Source: WHUA01 sp963711215 (GTDB lineage Bacteria > Pseudomonadota > Alphaproteobacteria > UBA8366). Taken from it: a DNA stretch of 64,000 nucleotides. Shown one piece after another: positions 44,032-54,084 of this stretch. The stretch spans positions 310,001-374,000 of the forward strand of contig CAVQDH010000013.1 of NCBI GenBank assembly GCA_963711215.1, given 5' to 3'. The position numbers were made by a program, and so were the translations under genes. The notes below the pieces were generated by a model. The model was not told the origin of the DNA, made no database searches, and was given only the letters and a program-made list of their open reading frames with translations. The first letter of the stretch is position 1. The number at the start of each line of letters is the position of its first letter.

Positions 44032-46138
44032 ATGTTCACCAATCTTGCCAATCTGCGCATTTCAAGCCGACTCATGCTGGGTTTCGCCGGCGTGTGCCTG
44101 GTTCTGGTCGTCGCCGTGGCGACCACCATGTGGAAGGTCAATACCTTGGACGGCGGCATGACGCGGATGGTCGCGCTCGCACGCCGACCGCTTTGGCAGG
44201 ATCGGACCTTGTCGGAAAGATTTATGCCTCATTGGCGGTATTGCGCGGTTATCTGCTGGTCGACAATCCGAAGCAGAAGACCGAGCGCGTCGGCGTCTGG
44301 AAGGACATCGACTCCCTTCGCGCCGAGATCGACCGGCTGTCGGAAAATTGGACGGATCTGGAAAACAAGAAAAAGTGGGCGGGGGCAAAGGCTGCGATGG
44401 ACGCGTTGCGCGTGGCCCAGGATAAGGTCGAAGCTATCGCGCATACGCCGGACGAGCAGCCGGCGGCAAAAATTCTTGCTACTGAGGCAGCACCGGTTGC
44501 CGGAACAATCTTGCACGACATTACCAGCATGATCGAGGAAGAGGGCAAGATCACGTCGAGCGACGAGCGCAAGTCGCTGCTGCTCACGATGGCGAATATC
44601 CGCGGGACCATGGCCATGTCGGTCGCCGCAATTCGCGCTTACCTCTTGACGGGTGACGACAAGTTCAAGGACGAATTCAAGCAGCTTTGGGCGCGGAACG
44701 ACGCTGCCTTCGCCGAGCTCAACGGGCGCAAGAAGAGCCTGACGCCGGGGCAGCTGGCGGTATGGGAAAAACTCAACGAGGCGCGGCAGCAGTTCGCCCC
44801 GCTTCCGGGTAAGATGTTTGAGATCCGCGGTTCGGATAAATGGAATATGGGCCTGTATTTACTGCGTTCCGAGGCCCTGCCGAATGCCACGAAGCTGATC
44901 GATGTATTCGACGGCGAGCTCGGCCCGGACGGGAAGCGCGTCGGCGGCCTCAAGCGCGGCCAGAATAAATTGTTGCAGATTGATGCCCAGATGGTCTCGT
45001 CGGAGTTGAGCCTGCTCGTCAAGCTTCTCTGGGTACTGCTTGGCGTCGGCTTGGGCGTCGCGGGCGTCGTTGTGTACATGACGACACGCTCGATCGTACC
45101 GCCACTGCGTTCGATGACTGGTGCAATGACCGAGCTGGCCGGCGGTAACTATAACGTCGAGATACCGGCGGTCGGCCGCAAGGACGAAGTCGGAGAGATG
45201 GCGGAATGATGGTTGTGTTCAAGGAGAACATGATCAAGGCGAAGGAAGCTGCGGAGCGCGAAGCCGTCGAGCAGCAGGCCCGCGTTCAGAGAGCGCAAAC
45301 CATGGAAAAGCTGACGCAGGAATTCGATGCGGATGTCACGGCCGTGTTGAAGACGGTCGCATCAGCGTCGACCGAGCTTCAGGCGACTGCAACGTCGATG
45401 ACGGCGACGGCGGAACAAACGTCGCGGCAGTCTACCGCCGTGGCGGCCGCCGCCGAGGAAGCCTCGACGAACGTACAGACCGTGGCGAGCGCGGCGGAAG
45501 AGCTTACCAGCTCGGTGAGCGAGATCAGCCGGCAGGTGACCGAGTTCAACGCGATTGCGACCAAGGCGGTCGCGGATGCCGAAAACACCAATACACAGAT
45601 CAGAGGGCTCGCCGAGGCGGCGCAGAAGATTGGCGAGGTCGTCAACCTGATCACCGCCATCGCCGAGCAGACCAATCTGCTTGCATTGAACGCCACCATC
45701 GAAGCAGCCCGCGCCGGCGAAGCGGGGAAGGGTTTCGCCGTGGTGGCGGCCGAGGTGAAGAATCCCGCCAACCAGACCGCCAAGGCGACCGAGGAGATCG
45801 CGACGCAAATCACCGGAATCCAGAATGCGACCGGCGAGGCGGTTACGGCAATCGAAGGGATAAGCGGCACCATTCGCGAGATCTCGGAGATCGCGACCGT
45901 TATCGCCAGCGCGGTCGAGGAACAGGGTGCCGCAACGCAGGAGATCGCCCGCAACGTGCAGCAAGCTGCCAGGGGCACGGGCGAGGTAACCTCCAATATT
46001 GACGGCGTCAACCAGGCGGCGACCGAAACCGGTTCGGCTGCGGCACAGGTTCTGGGTGCGTCCAGCGAGCTGTCGAAACAGTCCGAGCAGCTGCGCAGCC
46101 AGGTCGAGCGGTTCCTGGCCGGCGTCAAATCGGCTTGA
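44032..46138 (+). CDS. Methyl-accepting chemotaxis protein, two frameshifts
   Basis: About 702 aa once corrected. ATG 44032, MFTNLANLRISSRLMLGFAG, begins TM1; a long helical periplasmic sensor follows (LVGKIYASLAVLRGYLLVDN, later AAIRAYLLTGDDKFKDEF), then TM2 (LLWVLLGVGLGVAGVVVYMT), HAMP (GGNYNVEIPAVGRKDEVGEM) and the signalling domain with the canonical tip EVVNLITAIAEQTNLLALNA. Breaks lie near 44195 and near 45205, where one A seems to be missing between MAE and MMVVFKENMI. The tip region reads VKNPANQTAKAT, with Pro for the usual Leu. Ligand unknown. It resembles the first chemoreceptor and shares the VASASTELQATA stretch, so the two are paralogues. Confidence 0.88.
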
Positions 46139-46148
46139 GGAGGATTTC

Positions 46149-46343
46149 ATGGGTGACGTCATAAAGTTGCCGGAGCGGGTCGACAAGCCTGCTCCGAACG
46201 AGCCGAAGCCCCGGCTCCAACCAAATCATGAGCTCTTGCGTAATGTGCGGAACGGTCTACTGGAGCTTTCCTCAGATCTTGTAGGATTAAAGCGAACCCT
46301 GGTGCAACTGCACCAACGTATCCTGGAAGAAACGCCAAAATAA
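46149..46343 (+). CDS. Small protein (64 aa) downstream of the second chemoreceptor
   Basis: MGDVIKLPERVDKPAPNEPK, then a helical part (LLRNVRNGLLELSSDLVGLK, RTLVQLHQRILEETPK). GAGGAGGATTT gives a strong ribosome site. It begins 10 bases after the chemoreceptor stop and is followed by a hairpin terminator, so it is the last gene of that transcript. No family recognised; a receptor-linked accessory is a guess. Confidence 0.65.
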   Translation: MGDVIKLPERVDKPAPNEPKPRLQPNHELLRNVRNGLLELSSDLVGLKRTLVQLHQRILEETPK

Positions 46344-46364
46344 GATAAAGGGAAACAGATCCGA

Positions 46365-46398
46365 AAGCGCCCGCGGGACATTTATTCCGCGGGCGCTT
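46365..46398. terminator. Hairpin between convergent genes
   Basis: About 14 bp of stem (AAGCGCCCGCGG against CCGCGGGCGCTT plus two weaker pairs) with a 6-base loop, 21 bases after the small-protein stop and 34 bases before the LLM gene stop. The T-run is weak (GCATATTT), but the symmetry suits a bidirectional terminator. Confidence 0.75.
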
Positions 46399-46431
46399 GC
46401 ATATTTCAGTATGGGGCGCCGACGTCGCCTC

Positions 46432-47790
46432 TCAATCCGCCGCGTCCGCCGTCGTCTTCCACGACCCGATCGCCGGGCGCGGCAGGCCGAGATGGTCGCG
46501 CAGCGTGGCGCCCGTGTAGTCCTTGCGGTAGAGGCCGCGCTTCTGCAGCTCGGGCACGACGTATTTGACGAACTCCTCGAAGGAGCCCGGCTGGTGCGTC
46601 GGGCCGATGACGAAGCCGTCGCAGGCCGGCGCGGTGAACCACTCCTCCATCTTGTCGGCGATGTCCTTGGCGCTGCCGACCCAGGCGTTGTCGAGCAGGC
46701 CGCGGCCGGTAATCTTCATGAAGTCGCGCACCGTCGGGTTCTTCACGCCGGTCGCCAGCACTCGGTCGCGCATGGTCTGCATGCCCTCGATGCCCTGGAT
46801 CTCCGCATCGGTGAAGGGCTCGTCCATGCCCTTGGTGGCGAAGTCGAAGTTGAGCGCCTCCGACAGCAGCGAGAGCTGGTCCACGTCGTTGGTCAGCTTG
46901 TCGTAGGCGGCCTTCTTGTCCTCCGCCTCGGACCGGCTCTCGCCGGTCATGACATAGGCGAGCGTGGTGATCTTCATGTGGTCGGGATCGCGGCCCAGCT
47001 TGGCCGTGTCGGCCTTCAGCTCGGCATAGCTCTTCTTGCCCGCCTCCAGGCCGTGATAGTGGACGAAGATCAGCTCGCCCCAGCGCGCGGCGAAGCGCCG
47101 GCCGCGGCCGCTTTGCCCCGCCTGGATCACCACCGGGTGGCCCTGCGGCGAGCGCGGCACGGTGAAGGGGCCGCGCGAGCTCAGGAACTTGCCCTTGAAG
47201 TCGATGCGGTGGACCTTGTCGGGCCGGGCATAGAGGTTATGCGCCTTGTCGGCGACGATCGCGTCGTCCTCCCAGCTGTCCCAGTGGCCGAGCACGACCT
47301 CCAGGAACTCGTCGGCGCGGTCGTAGCGCGTGTCGTGCGCGATGACGCCCGTGCGCCCCATGTTGCGCGCCTCGTTGTCGTTGACCGAGGTCACGACGTT
47401 CCAGGCGGCGCGGCCGCGCGTCATCAGGTCGACCGTCTGGAACAGCCGGGCGACGTGGAAGGGCTCGTAATAGGTCGTGGAGTAGGTGGCGCCGAGGCCG
47501 AGGCATTTCGTCGCCGCGCCCATCGTCATCAGGCAGGTCACCGGGTCCATCTTCACGCAGCGGATGCCGTTCTGCACCGTGTGCGCGTGGTCGCCGTGAT
47601 ACATGTCCGGCATCGCCAGGCGGTCGTCGAAGAAGCCGATGTCGAACTTGCCGGCCTCCAGCACGCGTCCGATATGCTGGTAGTAGTCCGGCGAATAGGT
47701 ATCGGTCCGCGCGTCGGGATGGCGCCAGGAGGCGGGCAGGGTGGTGCAGTTCTGCGCTTGCAGGAAGGCCACGAAATGGATCTGTCGCAT
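46432..47790 (-). CDS. LLM-class flavin-dependent monooxygenase (NtaA/SnaA/DszA type)
   Basis: 452 aa luciferase-like TIM-barrel enzyme that uses FMNH2 from a separate reductase. Marks: FDIGFFDDRLAMPDMYHGD, LGLGATYSTTYYEPFHVAR, VDLMTRGRAAWNVVTSVNDN, and HPVVIQAGQSGRGRRFAARW, which carries the flavin-phosphate site. Length and motifs place it with nitrilotriacetate monooxygenase component A and related desulfurising/EDTA-type enzymes, whose substrates vary widely. ATG 47790. No reductase gene is adjacent. Confidence 0.92.
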   Translation of the reverse strand: MRQIHFVAFLQAQNCTTLPASWRHPDARTDTYSPDYYQHIGRVLEAGKFDIGFFDDRLAMPDMYHGDHAHTVQNGIRCVKMDPVTCLMTMGAATKCLGLGATYSTTYYEPFHVARLFQTVDLMTRGRAAWNVVTSVNDNEARNMGRTGVIAHDTRYDRADEFLEVVLGHWDSWEDDAIVADKAHNLYARPDKVHRIDFKGKFLSSRGPFTVPRSPQGHPVVIQAGQSGRGRRFAARWGELIFVHYHGLEAGKKSYAELKADTAKLGRDPDHMKITTLAYVMTGESRSEAEDKKAAYDKLTNDVDQLSLLSEALNFDFATKGMDEPFTDAEIQGIEGMQTMRDRVLATGVKNPTVRDFMKITGRGLLDNAWVGSAKDIADKMEEWFTAPACDGFVIGPTHQPGSFEEFVKYVVPELQKRGLYRKDYTGATLRDHLGLPRPAIGSWKTTADAAD

Positions 47791-47902
47791 GCTTTTTTCC
47801 TCAGCCGATGATGCCCGGAGAGACCTGTACGCGCCGGCGTCATGGTACCGGGGATGCCGGTGCGCGTAAAATAGGCGCGGATCGCGGCGCGCCGTCTCCG
47901 TC

Positions 47903-48649
47903 CTAGAGGAAGGTCACCCGGCCGCTATGGACGTCATACATGGCGCCCGCCAGTCCGATCGTCCCCTTGTCGGCCAGCGCCCGCAGGATCGGGCTGTGCG
48001 AGCGGATCCGCTCGATGCCGAGCACCACGTTCTTGACGGCGACGGCTTGGACGAAGGCGCGATTGCGCGATGTCCGGTTCGCGTCATAGCCGGTGACGGC
48101 CGCCACCGCGGGCTTGATGTTGGCCAGCGTCCGCGTGAGGTTGCCCAGGACGACATCGTCACAGGCGCCCTTGACGGCGCCGCATTCGCTATGGCCGACG
48201 ACGACGATCTGCTTGGCGCCGGAAAGCGCGCAGGCGAACTCCAGGCCGCCGAGTACCTCGTCATCGATGAAATTGCCGGCGACCCGCGCACTGAAAAGAT
48301 CGCCGATGCCCTGGTCGAAGATCAGCTCGTTGGAGGCCCGCGAGTTGATGCAGCCGACGATCGCCGCGAACGGAAATTGACCGTCCCCCGTCGCCTTGAC
48401 CTGCTGCCTCAGGTCCCGGCGCAGCATGGCGCCCTGGACGAAGCGATCGTTCCCGTCCTTCAGCATCTGGAGCGCGACGGCGGGGGTGATCGCGGCTTGC
48501 GTCGCCTTGGTCTGGGTTATCGTCCCGTGGTCGGCCGACCGCGCTTTCCCCGGCGAAAGGGCGAAGCCCGACGCGACGCCGCCGACAACGAGTGAGCGTC
48601 CGGCGATCTTGAGAAAATTCCGGCGACCGTCGACTTTTTGCATGGACAT
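47903..48649 (-). CDS. Tat-exported beta-class carbonic anhydrase with altered catalytic motif
   Basis: 248 aa. MSMQKVDGRRNFLKIAGRSL begins with a twin-arginine signal (RRNFLK) and a hydrophobic helix ending near GKARSA, so export to the periplasm is expected. Zinc ligands: Cys in AIVGCINSRASNELIFDQGI, His and Cys in VVVGHSECGAVKGA. The first motif reads C-I-N-S-R; most beta enzymes have C-x-D-x-R, where the Asp orders the zinc site and pairs with Arg. Here the residue is Asn. The rest of the fold is intact (LFSARVAGNFIDDEVLGGLE). Converts CO2 and bicarbonate if active. Alone on its strand. Confidence 0.9.
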   Translation of the reverse strand: MSMQKVDGRRNFLKIAGRSLVVGGVASGFALSPGKARSADHGTITQTKATQAAITPAVALQMLKDGNDRFVQGAMLRRDLRQQVKATGDGQFPFAAIVGCINSRASNELIFDQGIGDLFSARVAGNFIDDEVLGGLEFACALSGAKQIVVVGHSECGAVKGACDDVVLGNLTRTLANIKPAVAAVTGYDANRTSRNRAFVQAVAVKNVVLGIERIRSHSPILRALADKGTIGLAGAMYDVHSGRVTFL

Positions 48650-48831
48650 CCATCCGATTTGAAGTTGCGCGCATTGCCGGGCATCCGGCGAGCCGTTCGG
48701 TCAGCCTAGCATATCGGTCCCGGCGCTCGGTGCCTCATGCACTGTCCAACGGCACGGAAAAGGGCCTTGCCCGCGCCCGGCGGAGCCTGCATGGTCGGGG
48801 GCAACTGGACTGACGCACGGGAGAGCTGGCC

Positions 48832-49677
48832 ATGCTTCGCACCGCCATCATCGTTATCGCTTCCTTGATCTTGACGGTTTCGGCCGCGGCCGCCGGCACG
48901 CTGGATCGTATCCGCAGCACGGGCGTGCTCAAGATCGGCTACCGGACCGACGCCCCGCCCTTCGCCTATCGAAGCTCCGTCGGCGAGGCCACGGGATTCT
49001 CGGTCGATCTCTGCCGCGCGGTCGCGGCCCAGATCAAGGCGCAGCTCAAGCTCGAGAAACTCTCGCTGGAGTACGTGCCGGTGACCGCCGAAGGCCGTTT
49101 CAAGGCAATTCAGGACGGTAAGGCCGACCTCTTGTGCGGCGCGACCACGGCGACCCTGTCGCGGCGCGCGCTGGTCGATTTCTCGCTGCCGACCTTTCTC
49201 GACGGCGCGAGCGTGCTGCTGCGGGCCGACGGGCCGAAGACCTTCGCCGAAATGGAAGGCCGGAAAGTCGGCGTCCGCGCGGGCACGACGACCGAAACGG
49301 CGCTGCGCAACACGGTGAAGGACCTGAAGATGACGGTGGAGACCGTCGCGGTCAAAGACCACAAGGACGGCGTCGCCAAGCTGCTGAACAACGACATCTC
49401 GGCCTATTTCGGCGACCGCGCCATCCTGTTCTATCTCATGGAGGGGAGCGGCGCGGCGGACAAGCTGTACCTGTCGAAGGAGACCTTCACCTACGAGCCC
49501 TACGCGCTTGCCCTGAAGAAGGGTGACGGCGATTTCCGCCTCGCGGTCGACCGGGCGCTCAGCCACATATACCGCTCCAGCGAGATAGAGACCGTGTTCG
49601 CGTCGGCCTTCGGCGCAGACGCCCATATGACCGCGGAATTGGAGGCGCTTTACCGGATAAGCGCGTTGCCGGACTGA
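48832..49677 (+). CDS. Periplasmic solute-binding protein, family 3 (amino-acid type)
   Basis: 281 aa with signal peptide MLRTAIIVIASLILTVSAAA ending near AAAG. Two-lobe fold: GTLDRIRSTGVLKIGYRTDA, FSVDLCRAVAAQIKAQLKL, QDGKADLLCGATTATLSRRA and DISAYFGDRAILFYLMEG. These mark ABC-type polar amino-acid receptors or orphan sensor-domain proteins. No permease or ATPase gene is adjacent, so it may be an orphan. GGGAGAGC before ATG 48832. Confidence 0.88.
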   Translation: MLRTAIIVIASLILTVSAAAAGTLDRIRSTGVLKIGYRTDAPPFAYRSSVGEATGFSVDLCRAVAAQIKAQLKLEKLSLEYVPVTAEGRFKAIQDGKADLLCGATTATLSRRALVDFSLPTFLDGASVLLRADGPKTFAEMEGRKVGVRAGTTTETALRNTVKDLKMTVETVAVKDHKDGVAKLLNNDISAYFGDRAILFYLMEGSGAADKLYLSKETFTYEPYALALKKGDGDFRLAVDRALSHIYRSSEIETVFASAFGADAHMTAELEALYRISALPD

Positions 49678-49882
49678 CCTTTTTCCGGCCCGGCGACGGT
49701 CAATCGAGCCATTGGCGCCCATGGCGCAGGCCGCCCGTTCGGGGTAGAAGCATCCAGCTTGAAAAGTCCGGTTCCGGATCGGTCGGGTACGGCGTGTATC
49801 ATGTCCCCGGCCGCGTATTGGCGCATACTGCCAGGACGCCCGCAGCCGATCGCCACGCAGCAGAATCGGAACAAAGATCACC

Positions 49883-50741
49883 ATGACGACCACGGACCTC
49901 GACGACAATCTGGCTTTATTCTGCGACTTCGAAAACGTCGCGCTCGGCGCGCGCGAGGCCAACATCCCGAAATTCGACGTGCAGCTCGTGCTCGAGCGGC
50001 TGCTGCTGAAAGGCAGCATCGTCGTCAAAAAGGCCTATTGCGACTGGGACCGCTACAAGGAGTTCAAAGCGGTCATGCACGGCGCCGCCTTCGAGCTGAT
50101 CGAGATCCCGCACACGCGGCAGTCCGGCAAGAACTCGGCCGACATCCGCATGGTCGTCGACGCGCTGGATCTCTGCTACACGAAGGAGCACATCGACACC
50201 TTCGTGATCATCAGCGGCGACTTCGGACTTCTCGCCGCTCGTCAGCAAGCTGCGCGAGAACGCGAAGACGGTGATCGGCGTCGGCGTGAAAAAAAGCACG
50301 TCGGACCTGCTGATGAACAGCTGCGACGAGTTCATCTTTTACGACGATCTCGTTCGCGCCAGCGCGTTGACGCAGTCGCAGCGCGGACGGCCGGCAAAGA
50401 AGGCGGCCGCGACGCCTGCGGCCTCGGCCAAATCGGCGGCGCCGGAAAAAAAGCCGACGAGCCCGAAACCAGCCGCCAAGGACAGTGACAGGCGCGACGA
50501 AGCCATCGATCTGGTCGCGGAAACCGCGGAAGCGCTGTTGGCCGATCGCGGCGACCGGGTCTGGGGCTCGATGATCAAACAGACGCTGAAGCGCCGCCAT
50601 CCCGGCTTCAACGAGAGCTTCTACGGCTTCCGGTCGTTCAGCGACCTGTTGGAGGAGGCGGAAGACCTCGGCCTCTTGAAGCTCGAATTGGACGAACGGT
50701 CCGGCGGCTATGTCATCGTGGCGGTGCATCGCGGTGAATGA
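49883..50741 (+). CDS. NYN-domain RNase-like protein with OST-HTH/LOTUS domain, one frameshift
   Basis: About 286 aa. The N-terminal NYN (LabA/DUF88-type PIN-like) domain shows the acidic residues ALFCDFENVALGAR, SADIRMVVDALDLCYT and VIISGDFG; a shift near 50228, apparently one extra T, is followed by SDFSPLVSKLRENAKTVIGV. A Lys/Ala/Pro-rich linker (about residues 165-205) leads to a C-terminal LOTUS domain (VWGSMIKQTLKRRHPGFNES, FSDLLEEAEDLGLLKLEL) that binds RNA or G-quadruplex RNA in other proteins. Expected to be a cytoplasmic ribonuclease. 60 bases before the trypsin-like gene. Confidence 0.87.
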
Positions 50742-50800
50742 GGCGAAATATCGCACTTTTCGACTAAACTGTGCGGGTCTGTACGGAGCCGCGCCCGCCG

Positions 50801-51533
50801 ATGATCGAACCGCTTCTGCTCACCACGACACGGGTCCTCACCTTCGAGGGGCAGCGGCCGCTGACCAATGCAAGCGGCTTTTTCTTCGAGCGCGACGAGC
50901 GATTGTTTCTGGTGACGAGCCGGCACGTCGTGATCGACGAGCCGAGCAAGCATTTTCCCGACCGCATCGAGATCGAGCTGCACACCGACCCGGACAACAT
51001 GGCCCAGTCCACCGGGTTCTCGATTCCGCTCTACCGCAAAGGCAAGAGCCTATGGCGCCAGGGCCTGGACACCGCCGGCGAGATCGACGTGGCGGTCATC
51101 GAGATCGAACGGGCTGCGCTGCCCGAAACCACGGTCTATCGCGCCTTCACGCCCGACCACCTGCACGACCCGCTCGATCAGGTCGAGGTCGGCACCATCG
51201 CTGCTGGTGGTGGGGTTTCCGCTCGGCTTTCACGACACGCTGCACCACATGCCCGTGGTGCGCCAGGCGGTGGTCGCGTCTTCCTTCGGCCTGCGGTTCC
51301 AGGGCAAAGGCTACTTCCTCACCGATGCCCGCACGCACCGGGGCACCAGCGGCGCGCCCGTCGTGATGCGTGATTCCAAGCAGGATCCGAAGCTCGGGGA
51401 TCTGCCTTGGGTGCTGCTCGGCGTTCACTCGGCACGGCTCGATGTCGGTACGCGTGACCTGGAAATAGACGAGGCGCTCGGACTGAACTGCGCCTGGTAC
51501 GCCGACATCCTGCTGACACTCACCGAACGCTGA
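50801..51533 (+). CDS. Trypsin-like serine protease domain protein, one frameshift
   Basis: About 245 aa, chymotrypsin-like fold with all three catalytic residues: His in FLVTSRHVVIDEPS, Asp in GEIDVAVIEIERA, Ser in THRGTSGAPVVMRD. A break near 51205, apparently one extra A, separates the first half (QVEVGT) from SLLVVGFPLGFHDTLHHMPV. No signal peptide or PDZ domain, so it is a cytoplasmic single-domain protease. Starts: ATG 50801, or GTG 50771 in frame. Follows the NYN-LOTUS gene by 60 bases on the same strand. Confidence 0.8.
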
Positions 51534-51726
51534 TTTCAGCGCTCCAAGAGGAAATAGGCATTTCGGATCGGAACCGGGTTTTCGACCGGTTGCTCAAACG
51601 CGTCCGCCAAGCGCCGGAAAGCAAACGTGTCAGGAGCAGCGGCCCAAGGTCTTCTCATCACGACAAATGGACACTGGCGCCGACCGTGGGCAAGGCCCCC
51701 GCAACCCGGTTCGTCGGTGGTCTGGC

Positions 51727-52089
51727 CTATTTGAGCTTGAAGGCCGTGCTGAGCAGCTTGGCGCAGGCGTCCGCCACGTAACTATCCGGCTCGCTGCCGC
51801 CGGGGAAGGTTGCCCAACCGGCTTTCATCAGATGGCTCTCCCGCTCCCAGGAGCTGAGCGCGCCGAGTTTGCTGACCAAGTCGTCGTTTGCCTTGGCCGC
51901 CCGCTCGAACTTGTCGGCGCAGATCGGCGCCAACGCCGCGACGGTCGCCGATTGGCTCGCCGCGTCCATATTTTGCTGGGCGGTACGGGCGGTCACCCAT
52001 CCGCCCCATGAGAAGCCGATGATCGCAAGCGCCGCGGCGCCGACTGCGGCACCGTAGCATGCCGGTTTCACCCAATCATAAGTATTCAT
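51727..52089 (-). CDS. Small single-pass membrane protein, unknown
   Basis: 120 aa. One N-terminal membrane helix (VKPACYGAAVGAAALAIIGF) followed by SWGGWVTARTAQQNMDAASQ and a soluble part with ALAPICADKFERAAKANDDL and FPGGSEPDSYVADACAKLLS. The two Cys in the soluble part could pair. I have the impression that similar small proteins occur in many alphaproteobacteria, but no function is known to me. ATG 52089; GGGAGGAG upstream. Followed by an AT-rich intergenic stretch. Confidence 0.65.
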   Translation of the reverse strand: MNTYDWVKPACYGAAVGAAALAIIGFSWGGWVTARTAQQNMDAASQSATVAALAPICADKFERAAKANDDLVSKLGALSSWERESHLMKAGWATFPGGSEPDSYVADACAKLLSTAFKLK

Positions 52090-52417
52090 CCGCGCTCCTC
52101 CCTGTTATAAAAAATTATTCTGAATCATTATTATCATATTGGGATCGCATAGATATTTTACAATGAAATATAAGATTTGAGTTTTTACATAAATAATATT
52201 TTTTAAGAGTAGGGGCATGTAATGTTTTACCAATTTTATTTTTTCCGAACCGACATTTTATTTTCACGAGCTCAGTATTTTTGAGAATTTGTGCTCATAG
52301 TCCACACTGTGACTGTGAACGGGAGCAAGGCAGCCCCCTCGGAGAGGGAGCGAATTGGCCGCTTCACCGTGCCGCGAACGGCCGAGGCCCGTTGAACCGG
52401 GCATGCGGAAGAATGGA
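52090..52417. other. AT-rich intergenic region
   Basis: About 330 bases between the start of the small membrane protein and the end of the MFS gene. From about 52110 to 52310 it is far richer in A and T than the rest of the window, with many T and A runs. No gene or clear hairpin. It probably holds the promoter for the small protein and may be a remnant of foreign DNA. Confidence 0.55.
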
Positions 52418-53949
52418 TTACGCGGCTGCCGGGCGCTCGGCGCCGCGGGCGATGAGCGGCACCAGGACGGCGCCGATCGCGCAGGTGACGAGCAGGTACC
52501 ACATCGCGCCGCTATAGCCGGCCATGAAGGAGTCCTTGAAGATCGGCAGAATACGCGTCTCGAGGCCAGGCGCGAGCGTGCCGAGCATATGCTGCGCCTG
52601 GCTCGGGTCCGACAGCAGGCTGCGGACCAGGTCCTGATCCTTCCCCGCGAGCGTGATGTTTTCGCGGACGAGGGCGCTGGCGAGGCTGCGCCGGTCGAGC
52701 TCCTCGAAGATCAGGCCGCCGATGGCCAGGCCGACGCTGGAGCCGAAATTCCAGATGGAATAGAGCGCGCCGATGATCAGGCTCGCCGAGGCCGGTGGAA
52801 AGGCCGAGGTCGCGGCCAGGGCCGAGGTCGCCTGCTGCAGCCCCCAGCCGAGCCCGAACAGCCCCAAGCCGATCAGCACGATCCACGCCGGGCTCACCGG
52901 CTCGAAGAAGATCTGCACCAGCGCGGCGAGCGCGAGGAAAAGCTGCCCGGGCGCCAGGAACGGCATCGGGCCCTTCCGGTCGACCAGCTTGCCGATCAGC
53001 GGCGGCACGATGACGACCAGCCCGGAAATCGGCAGCAGCATCAGTCCCGCGATGTAAGGCTCTTCGTTGCGAATGGACTGCAGGTAGAGGGGCGCCATGA
53101 AGCTGCCGATCGCGATGAACCCGCCGAGCGTCAAGGCGACCACCGCGCAGGCAAGAAAGTTCCGGTTGCGGAAGAGCTCGAATTTGATGATCGGAAAGGC
53201 GACCCGCCGCTCGACGAAAATGAAAATCGCCAGCAAGACGATGGCGGCCACGGCGGTTGTCACCGTCGCCGGCGCATCCCAGCCCCAATTGTTGCCCTTC
53301 ATGATGGCGGTCACCAGCGCGGCCATCCCCGGCGTCAGGAAGGCGAGGCCCAGCCAGTCGACTTTTTCGTTCTCCTGGCGCGGCGTCTCCATGACCGATC
53401 CCCAGGCGATGAGGAAGCCGATGACGACCACCGGCACGTTGACGTAGAACGCCCAGCGCCAGGACAGCGCCGACATGAAGCACGCCGCCCAGAACGGGCC
53501 CGACCGCCATGCCGAAGCCGGTGATGCTCATGAAGATCGCCAGCGCGCGGCCTTGCTCGTTTTCAGGGAAATGGTGGTTCACTAACCCGACCGAGCAGGT
53601 CAGCATGATCGCGCCAGCGATGCCCTGGACGAACCGGCAGGCGATCAGGAATTGCGGGCTGTCGGCCGGTTCCGGCCAGCAGCGACGCCAGCGCGAAGGC
53701 GATCACGCCGGCATAGAGGACGCGCCTCCGGCCGTAGATGTCGCCCAGGCGCCCCATCGTCACCATGAAGACGGTCAGCATCAGGAAGAACGCGTTCATC
53801 ACCCACTGCAACTGGTCGACGGTGGCGTGCAGCTCCCGCTGAATGCCGGGCAAGATCGTGTTGACGATGGTGAAATCGACGAAGACGACGAAGCACAGGA
53901 TGCTGATCCCGACCAGGGCCTGCCAACGTTTTGGGGATGCATCAACCAT
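52418..53949 (-). CDS. MFS drug-efflux transporter, DHA2 (EmrB/QacA) type, two frameshifts
   Basis: About 510 aa, 14 transmembrane helices. From ATG 53949: MVDASPKRWQALVGISILCF, FVDFTIVNTILPGIQRELHA, motif A as GRLGDIYGRRRVLYAGVIAF, and motif C as SITGFGMAVGPVLGGVL, typical of proton antiporters. Breaks near 53670 and near 53490; the last frame begins with LSWRWAFYVNVPVVVIGFLI and ends at 52418. Expected to expel hydrophobic drugs or metabolites. No periplasmic adaptor gene adjacent. Confidence 0.87.
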
Positions 53950-54084
53950 CGATCTCTCCGTTTCCGCCGTCCTGACCGGCGTCCGTTCTTGCGCCTTTCC
54001 GGTTCCGTCGTGAATTTTGATACCACCCGTCACGGGATCGTCCAGATCAAAGTCTCTCGCGGGAGTGGGTTTCGGCCGATACGC

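Noticed and set aside
40260..46343. A complete chemotaxis (che) operon
   Set aside because: Only receptors, a lone receiver and a hybrid kinase are present; no CheA, CheW, CheR or CheB gene.
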